Origin: Sediminispirochaeta bajacaliforniensis DSM 16054
Lineage (GTDB): Bacteria > Spirochaetota > Spirochaetia > DSM-16054 > Sediminispirochaetaceae
Length of the DNA stretch: 64,000 bases
Direction of reading: 5' to 3'
Assembly: GCF_000378205.1 (NCBI RefSeq)
Contig: NZ_KB899414.1
Span: forward strand, 116,293 to 180,292
Position numbers and translations under genes: made by a program. Below the pieces are notes generated by a model. It worked only from the letters and a program-made list of their open reading frames with translations, ran no database searches and was not told the DNA's origin. Of this stretch, positions 45,776 to 53,731 are shown one piece after another. Positions within the stretch are counted from its first letter, which is position 1; every line of letters starts with the position of its first letter.

Positions 45776-46834
45776 TTAAAGGCCCAGTTCGGCACGGGTG
45801 GTCGCAATCTTGACCTTTCCGGCCTTCATGTCTGCGATGGCCTTGGCAACGGCATCCTTCACTTCCTGAGGAACGACATCGTTGAACTGGTTGAAAGGGC
45901 TGATTCCAGTAGCGTCCTCTTCGATACCGAAGACCTTTGTTCCGCCCTTGAAGGTTCCGTCCTTTACCTCTTCGAGGGCGATATAGACGGACTCGGGGAT
46001 CTTCTTAACGGCACTGGTAAGAACGGTATCGGGAGCCACCGAGCTCTGATCAACATCAACACCGATAGCAAGAACGCCCCGCTCTTTTGCCGCCTGGATG
46101 GCACCGAGCCCGGTAAGTCCGGCAGCATGGAAAACGATATCGGCCCCCTGATCGATCATTGCGAGGGCTGCCTCTTTTCCCTTAGCCTGGTCCACAAAGG
46201 ATCCGGTGGTAACCGAAAGGACCTTACAATCGGGGTTGACCGACTTCACTCCCTGAATAAAACCAACTTCATACTTCTCTACGGCAGGGATAAACATCCC
46301 AAGCACAACCCCGACAACATTTTTATCGTTCAGCTTCGGAGAAGCGGAAGCGTACTGCTTTGTCATAAGACCAGCGACAACACCTGCGAGATAACCGGAC
46401 TCCTGCTCTTTATAGAGGATGCCGAGGAAGTTTTCGGGGTCGCCTTCGCTAGTACCGATATCAATTCCGGCAAAGTAGGTATTCGGATTCTGGACAGCTG
46501 CCTCTTTGACGGCCTGTTCCATCAGATAACCAACGGCAAACACAATATTAGCACCATCTTCGGCAAGACCGGCAAGGTTTGGTACATAGTCGGTCTGCTG
46601 CTTTGATTCAACAACCCGGGCTTCGAAGCCGAGAGCCTCACCTCTCTTCAGGCCTTCGTAGGCTCCGTCGTTGAAAGATTTATCACCAAGGCCGCCGACA
46701 TCGGTGGCCATAGCCGCAATCAGCTGTCCACCATCTCCAGCAGCTGCATTGTCTTGCTGTCCACCGGCAAATACCATACCGACGGAAAGAAACAGTGCAA
46801 TACCGATTGCAAGCATTTGAAAGTTCTTTTTCAT
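45776..46834 (-). CDS. Bmp/PnrA-family nucleoside-binding protein of ABC importer
   Basis: A 352-residue periplasmic binding protein of the basic membrane protein family (PnrA/TmpC in Treponema, a purine nucleoside receptor). The signal peptide ends in VFAGG with no cysteine, so cleavage by signal peptidase I is expected rather than lipidation, unlike the classic TmpC lipoprotein. Motifs: GGLGDKSFNDGAYEGLK, NIVFAVGYLMEQAVKEAA, GIDIG, GADIVFHAAGLTGLGAI and AIGVDVDQS. AGGAGG precedes the ATG. It is last in the transporter operon but has its own promoter. Confidence 0.93.
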   Translation of the reverse strand: MKKNFQMLAIGIALFLSVGMVFAGGQQDNAAAGDGGQLIAAMATDVGGLGDKSFNDGAYEGLKRGEALGFEARVVESKQQTDYVPNLAGLAEDGANIVFAVGYLMEQAVKEAAVQNPNTYFAGIDIGTSEGDPENFLGILYKEQESGYLAGVVAGLMTKQYASASPKLNDKNVVGVVLGMFIPAVEKYEVGFIQGVKSVNPDCKVLSVTTGSFVDQAKGKEAALAMIDQGADIVFHAAGLTGLGAIQAAKERGVLAIGVDVDQSSVAPDTVLTSAVKKIPESVYIALEEVKDGTFKGGTKVFGIEEDATGISPFNQFNDVVPQEVKDAVAKAIADMKAGKVKIATTRAELGL

Positions 46835-46872
46835 TTGTAACTCCTCCTGTTACGTTTTTCGTTAGAACATAT

Positions 46873-46901
46873 AGTATAATCACTCTGCCGTACAGGCACA
46901 A
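46873..46901 (-). promoter_or_regulatory. Candidate promoter of the nucleoside-binding protein gene
   Basis: Reading leftward: TTGTGC (46896-46901), 17-base spacer, TATACT (46873-46878), in the gap between the permease and the binding-protein gene. It would allow separate, higher expression of the binding protein. Confidence 0.5.
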
Positions 46902-46912
46902 TGATTACCAAT

Positions 46913-47860
46913 TCACTCTCCCGTCTTCTCGATCATAAAATCTACACCATCTTCTTTAGGCGGCCGGCTTTTTCTCACCAAGCCGGCAACGGCAATGACC
47001 GTCGCAAGATAGGGGAAGATAATGAAGAGTTCTTCGGGAATCGGCAAAAGTTTGAAAACCTGAAACCGAATTTGAAGCGCATCGGCAAAACCGAAAAAAA
47101 GCGAAGCAAGGAAGGCCCCAACGGGATTCCAGCTGCCGGAAATCATGGCAGCAAGAGCGATAAATCCCTTTCCGTTGCTCATTCCCTCGGTAAAGGAAAC
47201 CCCGTTTTCGATGGAAAGAAAAGCACCGGCAAGTCCGGAAGTGAGGCCGGAAATAAAAACACCGAGATAACGCATCTTATAGACCGAGACACCAATGGTC
47301 TCAAGGGCAAGGGGATGTTCTCCCGCAGCCCGAATATGCAGTCCGACCTTCGTCTTCTTCAGAAGCCAGGTGAAAAGGATAACGAGAATGAAACTCATAT
47401 AGACGATGGGCGTCTGGTTGAAAAGAGCAGGCCCCAATACGGGAATCTTCGATAGAAAGGGAATAGCGAACTGGTATTCGCCAAGCCCTTTGGGAACGGG
47501 ATCGGTGGTCCCGGGATGACCGAAAAAAAGGACCATAAAATAGCGGGTAATGCCGACGGCAAGGACATTGAGAACAGCACCGGAAACCACATGTTCCAGA
47601 TGAAACGTCACCGTCGCCACCGCATGGATCATGCTGTAAAGGCCACCGGCAAGCACACCGGCAAGAAGTCCCAGCCAGGGGCTACCCGTATAATAGGCGA
47701 CAACCGTTGCAAAAAAGGCACCCACAATCATGATGCCTTCCATGGCGATATTGACGATTCCCGACCGTTCGCAAATGGTTGCACCGATGGCTGCCAGGGT
47801 AATCGGCGTGGAAAGGCGTATCATCGCAACAAGAAGGTCGGTATTAAATATTGCAAGCAT
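46913..47860 (-). CDS. Nucleoside ABC transporter permease (second)
   Basis: A 315-residue membrane protein with about eight hydrophobic segments, of the RbsC/NupQ type. TPITLAAIGATICERSGIVNIAMEGIMIVGAF is the family's N-terminal block (here read in parts), and LGVFISGLTSGLAGAFLSIE lies in the middle. The start at 47860 (MLAIFN) is chosen since AGGGGG lies 8 bases upstream and the previous gene stops 4 bases before; an ATG at 47887 would overlap that gene. It pairs with the larger permease encoded before it. Confidence 0.9.
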   Translation of the reverse strand: MLAIFNTDLLVAMIRLSTPITLAAIGATICERSGIVNIAMEGIMIVGAFFATVVAYYTGSPWLGLLAGVLAGGLYSMIHAVATVTFHLEHVVSGAVLNVLAVGITRYFMVLFFGHPGTTDPVPKGLGEYQFAIPFLSKIPVLGPALFNQTPIVYMSFILVILFTWLLKKTKVGLHIRAAGEHPLALETIGVSVYKMRYLGVFISGLTSGLAGAFLSIENGVSFTEGMSNGKGFIALAAMISGSWNPVGAFLASLFFGFADALQIRFQVFKLLPIPEELFIIFPYLATVIAVAGLVRKSRPPKEDGVDFMIEKTGE

Positions 47861-47864
47861 CTGA

Positions 47865-49124
47865 CTACCCCCTCGCCTCTGCGGCATCCGGGGCCGCTTT
47901 TGTTTTACTGCGTCGCTTCAGGCCGTTGCCGATATACACATAGATGTATTTTGCGACAATAAGAAAAAGCATGACACCTTTGACAATCTCGACAATGGCA
48001 TTGGGTGTCTGGGTCGTTCTTGCCATGTATTGGCCCCCCGCATCGAGGGCCCCCCAAAGCAGGCCGGTAAAGATGACGACAATGGGATTATTGCCGGCAA
48101 GAAGCGCCACACTAATCCCGTTCCAACCGTAGTTTGCCTGAAGGTTCTCAAACAGTTTATGGTCAAGACCGACAACCTGATTCACACCGGCGAAACCGGC
48201 AAGGAATCCGGCGAAAAGCAAGGCCCGAAAAATATTCTTTCCAATGCTGATCCCCTGAGCTCTGGCGGCATCCTTATTTGCTCCGACAGCCCTGATCTCA
48301 AAACCGTATTTTGTTTTATAAAGAATATAATAGACTACAAATGCCATGGCGATAGCGATAATGATTCCCGTATGCAGCCTGTAGTTGGACTTGGGAAGAA
48401 ACTGCTGAAAGCGCGGCAGCCATGCCGATTCGAGGATCGTATCGGTAACGTAGGGATGCTTACTCGAGGAAGGATCTCCGCCGAAGGCCCTGATGAAAAT
48501 CGGGGAAAGATAACGAGCGACATGGGCCAGCATCATCGTGGTGATGACCTCATGCGCACCGGTTTTCACCTTCAAGAGCGCAGGGACAAAGTTCCACGCC
48601 GCAGACAGGATACCAGCCACCACAAAGATAAGAATAAGCGTAATAAGGGCAGGCAGGTTGAGTACAAGGCCGAGCCAGGCGGCGGCCATTGCTCCTATGT
48701 AATACTGTCCTTCGGCTCCGATGTTGAACAATCCTGCTTGAAAGGCAAAAGCGACCGACAAACCGGTAAAAATAAGCGGGGCAGCATTAAGCACGGAAAT
48801 ATGCCAGTTTTTGACAAATCCTCCGTAGAAAAGCGCCTTAAAGGCCCGTACCGGATCGTAACCAGTGGCCAGCATGATGATGATGCCGAGGAGAAGCGAA
48901 GCCAGTATTCCGATGATCGGAATAAGGATCGTTCTGCCGTATCGACGTATCATCGACAGGACCTCGGCCTTCCCCTTTTCGAAATAGGCATTCACAAGGT
49001 AAAGGGCCCCGGCCGCCATAATCAGCAAACCACCCCAAAAATAACTGCCCAGATAGAGAATTGTTCCGGAGATGGCCAGAATCAATACCAGGGCGATCAA
49101 AAGCGTATTTCGATATGATCTCAT
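47865..49124 (-). CDS. Nucleoside ABC transporter permease (first)
   Basis: A 419-residue membrane protein of the NupP/BmpC type. Two extra N-terminal helices precede the core. The family block SVAFAFQAGLFNIGAEGQ is followed by FEIRAVGANKDAARAQGISI and NGISVALLAGNNPIVVIFTGLL. A basic tail (LKRRSKTKAAPD) ends the protein. It sits between the ATPase gene (4 bases upstream) and the second permease (4 bases downstream), all on one transcript. Confidence 0.92.
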   Translation of the reverse strand: MRSYRNTLLIALVLILAISGTILYLGSYFWGGLLIMAAGALYLVNAYFEKGKAEVLSMIRRYGRTILIPIIGILASLLLGIIIMLATGYDPVRAFKALFYGGFVKNWHISVLNAAPLIFTGLSVAFAFQAGLFNIGAEGQYYIGAMAAAWLGLVLNLPALITLILIFVVAGILSAAWNFVPALLKVKTGAHEVITTMMLAHVARYLSPIFIRAFGGDPSSSKHPYVTDTILESAWLPRFQQFLPKSNYRLHTGIIIAIAMAFVVYYILYKTKYGFEIRAVGANKDAARAQGISIGKNIFRALLFAGFLAGFAGVNQVVGLDHKLFENLQANYGWNGISVALLAGNNPIVVIFTGLLWGALDAGGQYMARTTQTPNAIVEIVKGVMLFLIVAKYIYVYIGNGLKRRSKTKAAPDAAEARG

Positions 49125-49128
49125 CGCC

Positions 49129-50658
49129 CTACTCCTTTCCGCCGGTCATATAGAAACCGACCTGTTTTTCAGTGGTTTTTTCGGGAGACAGCTCCTTTAC
49201 GACCTTTCCTTCATATAAAACAAGGATCCGATCGGAAAGGGAGAAAATCTCCTCAAGCTCAAGACTGATCAGCAGGATAGCAACATTCTTGTCCCGCATA
49301 GCCAAGATCTGATTATGGATATACTCGATGGCTCCGACATCAAGGCCCCTGGTGGGCTGACTTACCAGCAGAAAAGTCGGTTTACGGGAAAATTCTCTGG
49401 CAAGAATGACCTTCTGCTGATTGCCACCGGAAAGGTTGCCGGCCGCCACATCGACCACAGGAGGACGAATATCAAAACGTTCGACAAGTTCTGTCGCATA
49501 TTCGTCCATTGCACGAAAGTTTAAATTGATGCCTCGTACATTGGGAACACGATCATGATACCCGATAGCGATGTTTTCGCTTACGGTCATGGGCAAAACA
49601 AGGCCGAAACGTTGTCGATCGGCAGGAACATAGGAAATACTTCGTCCGATCAACGCCTTGGTACTCATGCCGGTAATGTCGTCACCATGATGAAAAATTC
49701 TTCCGTCCGCCACAGACCTTAGCCCCATGATCGCCTCGGCAAGCTCGGTCTGACCATTACCGTCCACACCGGCGATACCGACGACCTCTCCGGGACGAAC
49801 ATGAAGAGAAAGACCATCGACCGCAGGAAATTCCTTATCGTTTAAGACCTTCAGATTCTCGATACGAAAGACATCCTCGGTTCCCGGGACTTTTGGTTTC
49901 TTTTCGACGGTGAGCACAACGCTCCGACCGACCATCAGGTTCGCAAGCTCCTCTTTCGTACACTCTTTTGTCGCCCGTTCACCCTCTATCTTCCCCCGTC
50001 GGAGAATATAGACACGATCACTGATCTCCATTACCTCTTCAAGCTTGTGAGTAATGATGATAAGAGAAACCCCGCCCTTACGCAGCTCCTTGATCACGTC
50101 GAAAAGCTCTTCCACCTCCTGAGGGGTAAGAACCGCCGTCGGCTCATCGAGAATAAGAATCTTTGCCTTTCGGTAGAGCGCCTTGAGGATTTCAACACGT
50201 TGTTGGAGCCCCACCGAAAGGGTCTCGATTTTCGCATCAGGATCGACTTTCAAACCATATTTCTCGGAAAGGGCAAATACCTCCTGCCGAGCCTTCCGGT
50301 AATCGATCACAGCACCATTTCCAGGCTCGGCACCCAGAATGATGTTTTCCGTAACAGTAAGGGTTTCCACCAGCATAAAATGTTGATGAACCATCCCCAG
50401 ACCGAGGCGAATAGCATCTTTGGGAGAGTCGAACTGGACCAGCTTTCCGTCAAGGAGCATCTCGCCGGAAGTGGGTTGGTATAGGCCATAGAGAACATTC
50501 ATTAGCGTCGATTTACCGGCGCCGTTTTCACCGAGGAGGCTGAGGATCTCCCCTTCTTTCAGGATGATACTGATGTCGTCATTAGCAAGCACTTTGGGAA
50601 ACTGCTTTACCACGTGACGGGTTTCCAGGATCACCTTTCCGTTGCTTTCGGAACCCAT
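49129..50658 (-). CDS. Nucleoside ABC transporter ATPase (two nucleotide-binding domains)
   Basis: A 509-residue tandem ATPase of the RbsA/NupO type. The first domain has GENGAGKST, LSVGLQQRVEIL and ILILDEPTAVL. The second has the degenerate P-loop GVDGNGQTE, LSGGNQQKVILAREF and a Walker B region FLLVSQPTRGLD where the catalytic glutamate is a glutamine, as is usual for the second half in this family. AAAGGA precedes the ATG. It is the first gene of the importer operon. Confidence 0.94.
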   Translation of the reverse strand: MGSESNGKVILETRHVVKQFPKVLANDDISIILKEGEILSLLGENGAGKSTLMNVLYGLYQPTSGEMLLDGKLVQFDSPKDAIRLGLGMVHQHFMLVETLTVTENIILGAEPGNGAVIDYRKARQEVFALSEKYGLKVDPDAKIETLSVGLQQRVEILKALYRKAKILILDEPTAVLTPQEVEELFDVIKELRKGGVSLIIITHKLEEVMEISDRVYILRRGKIEGERATKECTKEELANLMVGRSVVLTVEKKPKVPGTEDVFRIENLKVLNDKEFPAVDGLSLHVRPGEVVGIAGVDGNGQTELAEAIMGLRSVADGRIFHHGDDITGMSTKALIGRSISYVPADRQRFGLVLPMTVSENIAIGYHDRVPNVRGINLNFRAMDEYATELVERFDIRPPVVDVAAGNLSGGNQQKVILAREFSRKPTFLLVSQPTRGLDVGAIEYIHNQILAMRDKNVAILLISLELEEIFSLSDRILVLYEGKVVKELSPEKTTEKQVGFYMTGGKE

Positions 50659-50702
50659 ACAAAAATCCTTTACATCAATTGAATTTATTTTCGGGGAAAA
50701 GA

Positions 50703-50731
50703 ATTATACCGCATAAAGAAGCTCGTGAAAA
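50703..50731 (-). promoter_or_regulatory. Promoter of the nucleoside importer operon
   Basis: Reading leftward: TTTTCA (50726-50731), 17-base spacer, perfect TATAAT (50703-50708), about 45 bases before the ATPase start. Confidence 0.7.
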
Positions 50732-50788
50732 GGAAAATTTGAAACATCTTACAACAGATTACGCCCCGACCATTCTAGTGTCAAGCAA

Positions 50789-50838
50789 TTTACAAAATAT
50801 CGACAGATCCGTAATCAAGTACTGACAATTGATTAATA
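50789..50838 (+). promoter_or_regulatory. Possible Pho-box-like array of hexamers upstream of alkaline phosphatase
   Basis: Five hexamers at exact 11-base intervals: TTTACA (50789), TCGACA (50800), GTAATC (50811), CTGACA (50822) and TTAATA (50833). Tandem TT(A/T)ACA-like repeats at 11-base spacing are what PhoP-type regulators bind in Bacillus. The third repeat fits poorly, and the case rests on spacing and on the gene downstream. Confidence 0.3.
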
Positions 50839-50872
50839 AGCTCTCCTTACAAAACCAAAAAAGGAGACGATC

Positions 50873-52354
50873 ATGACCAGGATGAAAAGGATTCTTGCAC
50901 TGACCCTCTCGCTTCTTGTTTCCGCCGCCCTTTTTGCCGGAGGGAATGCCGAGACGGTAAACACAGAAGCACAGACCAACCAGGCAGAAACGGCCCGGGC
51001 AAAGTACGTTTTTTTCTTTATTGGAGACGGTATGGCACTGCCTCAGATCAATGCCGCCGAAGCCCTTCTTGGAACGAAAGATAATCAAAGCACTCCGGAA
51101 AAGCTTACATTTTCGAAATTTCCCGTACAAGGTTTGACAACGACCTACGCAGCCAATGCTTTTATTACCGACAGCGCCGCGGCAGGGACAGCCCTTGCAA
51201 CCGGGCACAAAACCAACTCGGGTGTCATTTCGATGGATCCCACCGGTTTGACCAGCTACAAAACCCTCGCAGAAATGGCGAAAGAAGCAGGAATGAAGGT
51301 AGGAATTGTTTCAAGCGTAAACCTCGACCATGCGACTCCTGCAGTGTTTTATGCCCACAAAAAAAGCCGCAGTGACTACTACGCCATCAATGTTCAGATG
51401 GCTGAGAGTAACTTCGACTACTTCGGCGGAGGTATGGTGAGGATAGACAAGACCCCTGCAGGAGAGAAAAGCGCCCACGACATCATGAAGGAACGGGGAT
51501 TTGTCATTGCATCGGACAGGGAGCAGTTCAACGCCATGAAGCCGGAAGCGGGAAAACAGTACTACGCCTATAACACCGGTTTTGCCGCAAACGCCCTGGA
51601 TTACACCATCGATATGGATAGCAGCGCGATCACCCTTGCAGAGTTTACCCAAAAGGGAATCGAACTTTTGGATAACGACAAGGGATTTTTTATGATGGTG
51701 GAAGGTGGAAAAATCGACTGGGCATGTCATGCCAACGATGCCGCTGCGTCGATTTACGACACCATTGCCTTTGACCAGGCGATACAGAAGGCCGTTGATT
51801 TCTACAACCGCCATCCCAACGAAACCCTCATCGTCGTGACCGGCGATCATGAAACAGGTGGGCTCTCCCTCGGCTTTGCCGGAACGCAGTACGATAGTGC
51901 TTTCGATGAAATTGCAAAACAAAAAAAGTCTTTCGAGTGGTTCGACACCTACGTCTTGAAACCCTATAAAGAGAACACCCCCAATGGTTCTCTTGCCGAT
52001 CTGATGCCTAAGATCAAAGAAACCTTCGGCCTTACCGATCTGACTGATTACGAAACGGCTCAGCTGCAGGAAGCCTTTACCCGCTCCATGGGAGGAGAGG
52101 TTGAACGGCCGAAAAGCCAGGATGAGTACCTTCTTTATGGAGGCTATGAACCCCTGTCGGTTACCATCACCCATCTTTTGAACCAGCGGGCGGGAATCGC
52201 CTGGGCAAGTTACAGCCACACCGGTGTTCCGGTTGCCACCTTCGCCCTTGGCGCTTCAAGCGGCCAGTTCAACGGGTATTACGACAATACCGATATTTTC
52301 ACCAAGCTTTCCAATGCCATGTTTGCCGGTGCTTCCGTCGCCATGGCCCGATAA
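50873..52354 (+). CDS. Alkaline phosphatase, exported
   Basis: A 493-residue PhoA-superfamily enzyme. The signal peptide ends in LFAGG. Metal and catalytic motifs: FFFIGDGMALPQIN, TDSAAAGTALATGHKTNSG with the nucleophilic serine (~residue 100), GIVSSVNLDHATPA, MVEGGKIDWACHANDAAASI, VTGDHETGGLSLG and, near the end, SHTGVPV. It releases phosphate outside the cytoplasm, perhaps from nucleotides, which would feed the nucleoside importer encoded divergently. GGAG lies 6 bases before ATG 50873; ATG 50882 is an alternative. Confidence 0.95.
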   Translation: MTRMKRILALTLSLLVSAALFAGGNAETVNTEAQTNQAETARAKYVFFFIGDGMALPQINAAEALLGTKDNQSTPEKLTFSKFPVQGLTTTYAANAFITDSAAAGTALATGHKTNSGVISMDPTGLTSYKTLAEMAKEAGMKVGIVSSVNLDHATPAVFYAHKKSRSDYYAINVQMAESNFDYFGGGMVRIDKTPAGEKSAHDIMKERGFVIASDREQFNAMKPEAGKQYYAYNTGFAANALDYTIDMDSSAITLAEFTQKGIELLDNDKGFFMMVEGGKIDWACHANDAAASIYDTIAFDQAIQKAVDFYNRHPNETLIVVTGDHETGGLSLGFAGTQYDSAFDEIAKQKKSFEWFDTYVLKPYKENTPNGSLADLMPKIKETFGLTDLTDYETAQLQEAFTRSMGGEVERPKSQDEYLLYGGYEPLSVTITHLLNQRAGIAWASYSHTGVPVATFALGASSGQFNGYYDNTDIFTKLSNAMFAGASVAMAR

Positions 52355-52375
52355 CATCATTTCCTATACCTCCTG

Positions 52376-52409
52376 CGGGAAGGGCATTTGTCCCTTCCCG
52401 CTTTTTTTA
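52376..52409 (+). terminator. Terminator of the alkaline phosphatase gene
   Basis: GCGGGAAGGG, a 7-base loop and CCCTTCCCGC, a perfect 10-bp stem followed by seven T, about 20 bases after the stop codon. Confidence 0.93.
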
Positions 52410-52414
52410 CTTAG

Positions 52415-52557
52415 TGTTCGGAATCCTGGTGGTACACAGGCCCTTCAGCTGGTAGATACCTTTCTTTTATGCCGAGGCATACGTTTTCCCATGGTTTGGC
52501 TTTCAATTGACGCAGAGAAAAGGATTTGCCGTCTTTCAACCACCAGGATTCCGAACA
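52415..52557. repeat. 143-bp unit with perfect 18-bp terminal inverted repeats
   Basis: The left arm is 52415-52432 (TGTTCGGAATCCTGGTGG) and the right arm 52540-52557 is its exact reverse complement. The 107 bases between hold a smaller palindrome (TATGCC-GA-GGCATA) and no convincing gene. It lies just after the alkaline phosphatase terminator and ends 28 bases before the TTG start of the YibE/F gene. It could be a miniature mobile element (ends TG...CA) or, as RNA, a long hairpin in the YibE/F leader. I did not notice a second copy in the window. Confidence 0.8.
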
Positions 52558-52585
52558 GTAGACTTTTTCGACAAGGAGAAACAGA

Positions 52586-53731
52586 TTGATCGATACAAAA
52601 GAACAACTTTTTGTCTTCCTGATTTTGGCCGGGTTTGTCGGCCTGCTCTTTGTCCCCACCGGTTTTCAGAGGCCGGGGAGGGAGTTGCAAAGACGAGTAC
52701 GAGCGGTCGTACTCTCCACCGATGAAAGCGATGTGGCCCACAACGGCATCATTCGAACGGGAACCCAGCATCTGCACGTTAGGATTTCCTCAGGCCCCTT
52801 TAAAGGAAAAGAAGAAGAGTGCGACAACCTCCTGATGGGAAAGCTCGAGCTTGACCGTTTCTACACACCGGGAAACACGATTTTGGCTGTGCTGCAGCTT
52901 AATGAAGCCAAAGATGAGATTCTTACGGTACAGCCGGTCGATCACTATCGGATCAGGGTGGAGGCGCTATTGGTCCTTGCCTTCTTCGCCTTCCTGCTCC
53001 TTTACGCCAGATGGACGGGCTTGAAGGCCATCGTCAGCTTTCTCTTTACCGCAGCGGTTATATGGAAAATCCTGATACCGGGATTTCTCAAGGGGTTCCC
53101 CCCTATTCTTCTCACCATGATAGTCACCGCCATCATCACGGCGACCATTATCTTCCTCGTGGGAGGCAGGGGCAAGCGAAGTCTCATAGCCTTCCTCGGG
53201 GCAATGGTCGGGGTGATTGCCACCGCCATCCTCGCCGTCGGTTTCGGAAGAGCCTTTCGGGTTCACGGCGCCATAAAACCCTTTTCCGAGATGCTCCTGT
53301 ACGCAGGCTTTCCCCACCTGGATCTAACGGACATCCTCTTCGCAGGAATCTTCCTTGCAAGCAGTGGAGCGGTGATGGACATCGCCATGGATATCGCGGC
53401 TTCCATGGAGGAGATTGTCTTACACAATCCCACTGTCGAAAGAAAGAAACTGATCCACTCGGGATTTGCCGTCGGACGGGCCGTTATCGGTACCATGACC
53501 ACGACCCTGCTTCTTGCATACTCTGGAGGATACACCGCCCTTTTGATGGTTTTCATGGCCCAGGGAACACCGGGAATCAACATTGTGAATCTCGGTTATG
53601 TGGCGGCGGAGATACTTCACACGTTGGTGGGAAGCTTCGGTCTGGTCCTGGTTGCTCCATTTACCGCCATCATAGGGGGGTTTATGCTTCGTCCTTCAAG
53701 AGAAAAGGAGGATCAATTCACGCCGTCATAG
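52586..53731 (+). CDS. YibE/F-like membrane protein
   Basis: A 381-residue protein. One N-terminal helix (residues ~8-25), an extracytoplasmic beta-rich part (~35-125, with VRAVVLSTDESD and GKLELDRFYTPGNTILAV), then about seven helices containing GLKAIVSFLFTAAVIWKILIPGFLKG, SSGAVMDIAMDIAASMEEI and GRAVIGTMTTTLLLAYSGGY, as in the YibE/F family. Function is not established. TTG at 52586 is the start: AAGGAG lies 7 bases upstream and no ATG fits. The last 19 bases overlap the EAL-GGDEF gene on the other strand. Confidence 0.87.
   Translation: MIDTKEQLFVFLILAGFVGLLFVPTGFQRPGRELQRRVRAVVLSTDESDVAHNGIIRTGTQHLHVRISSGPFKGKEEECDNLLMGKLELDRFYTPGNTILAVLQLNEAKDEILTVQPVDHYRIRVEALLVLAFFAFLLLYARWTGLKAIVSFLFTAAVIWKILIPGFLKGFPPILLTMIVTAIITATIIFLVGGRGKRSLIAFLGAMVGVIATAILAVGFGRAFRVHGAIKPFSEMLLYAGFPHLDLTDILFAGIFLASSGAVMDIAMDIAASMEEIVLHNPTVERKKLIHSGFAVGRAVIGTMTTTLLLAYSGGYTALLMVFMAQGTPGINIVNLGYVAAEILHTLVGSFGLVLVAPFTAIIGGFMLRPSREKEDQFTPS

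Noticed and set aside
47861..47887. Permease start at 47887
   Set aside because: Would overlap the upstream permease gene; AGGGGG and spacing support 47860.
52416..52556. T-box or known riboswitch in the inverted-repeat unit
   Set aside because: No T-box consensus or other riboswitch core is visible; the perfect long arms look more like an element with terminal repeats.
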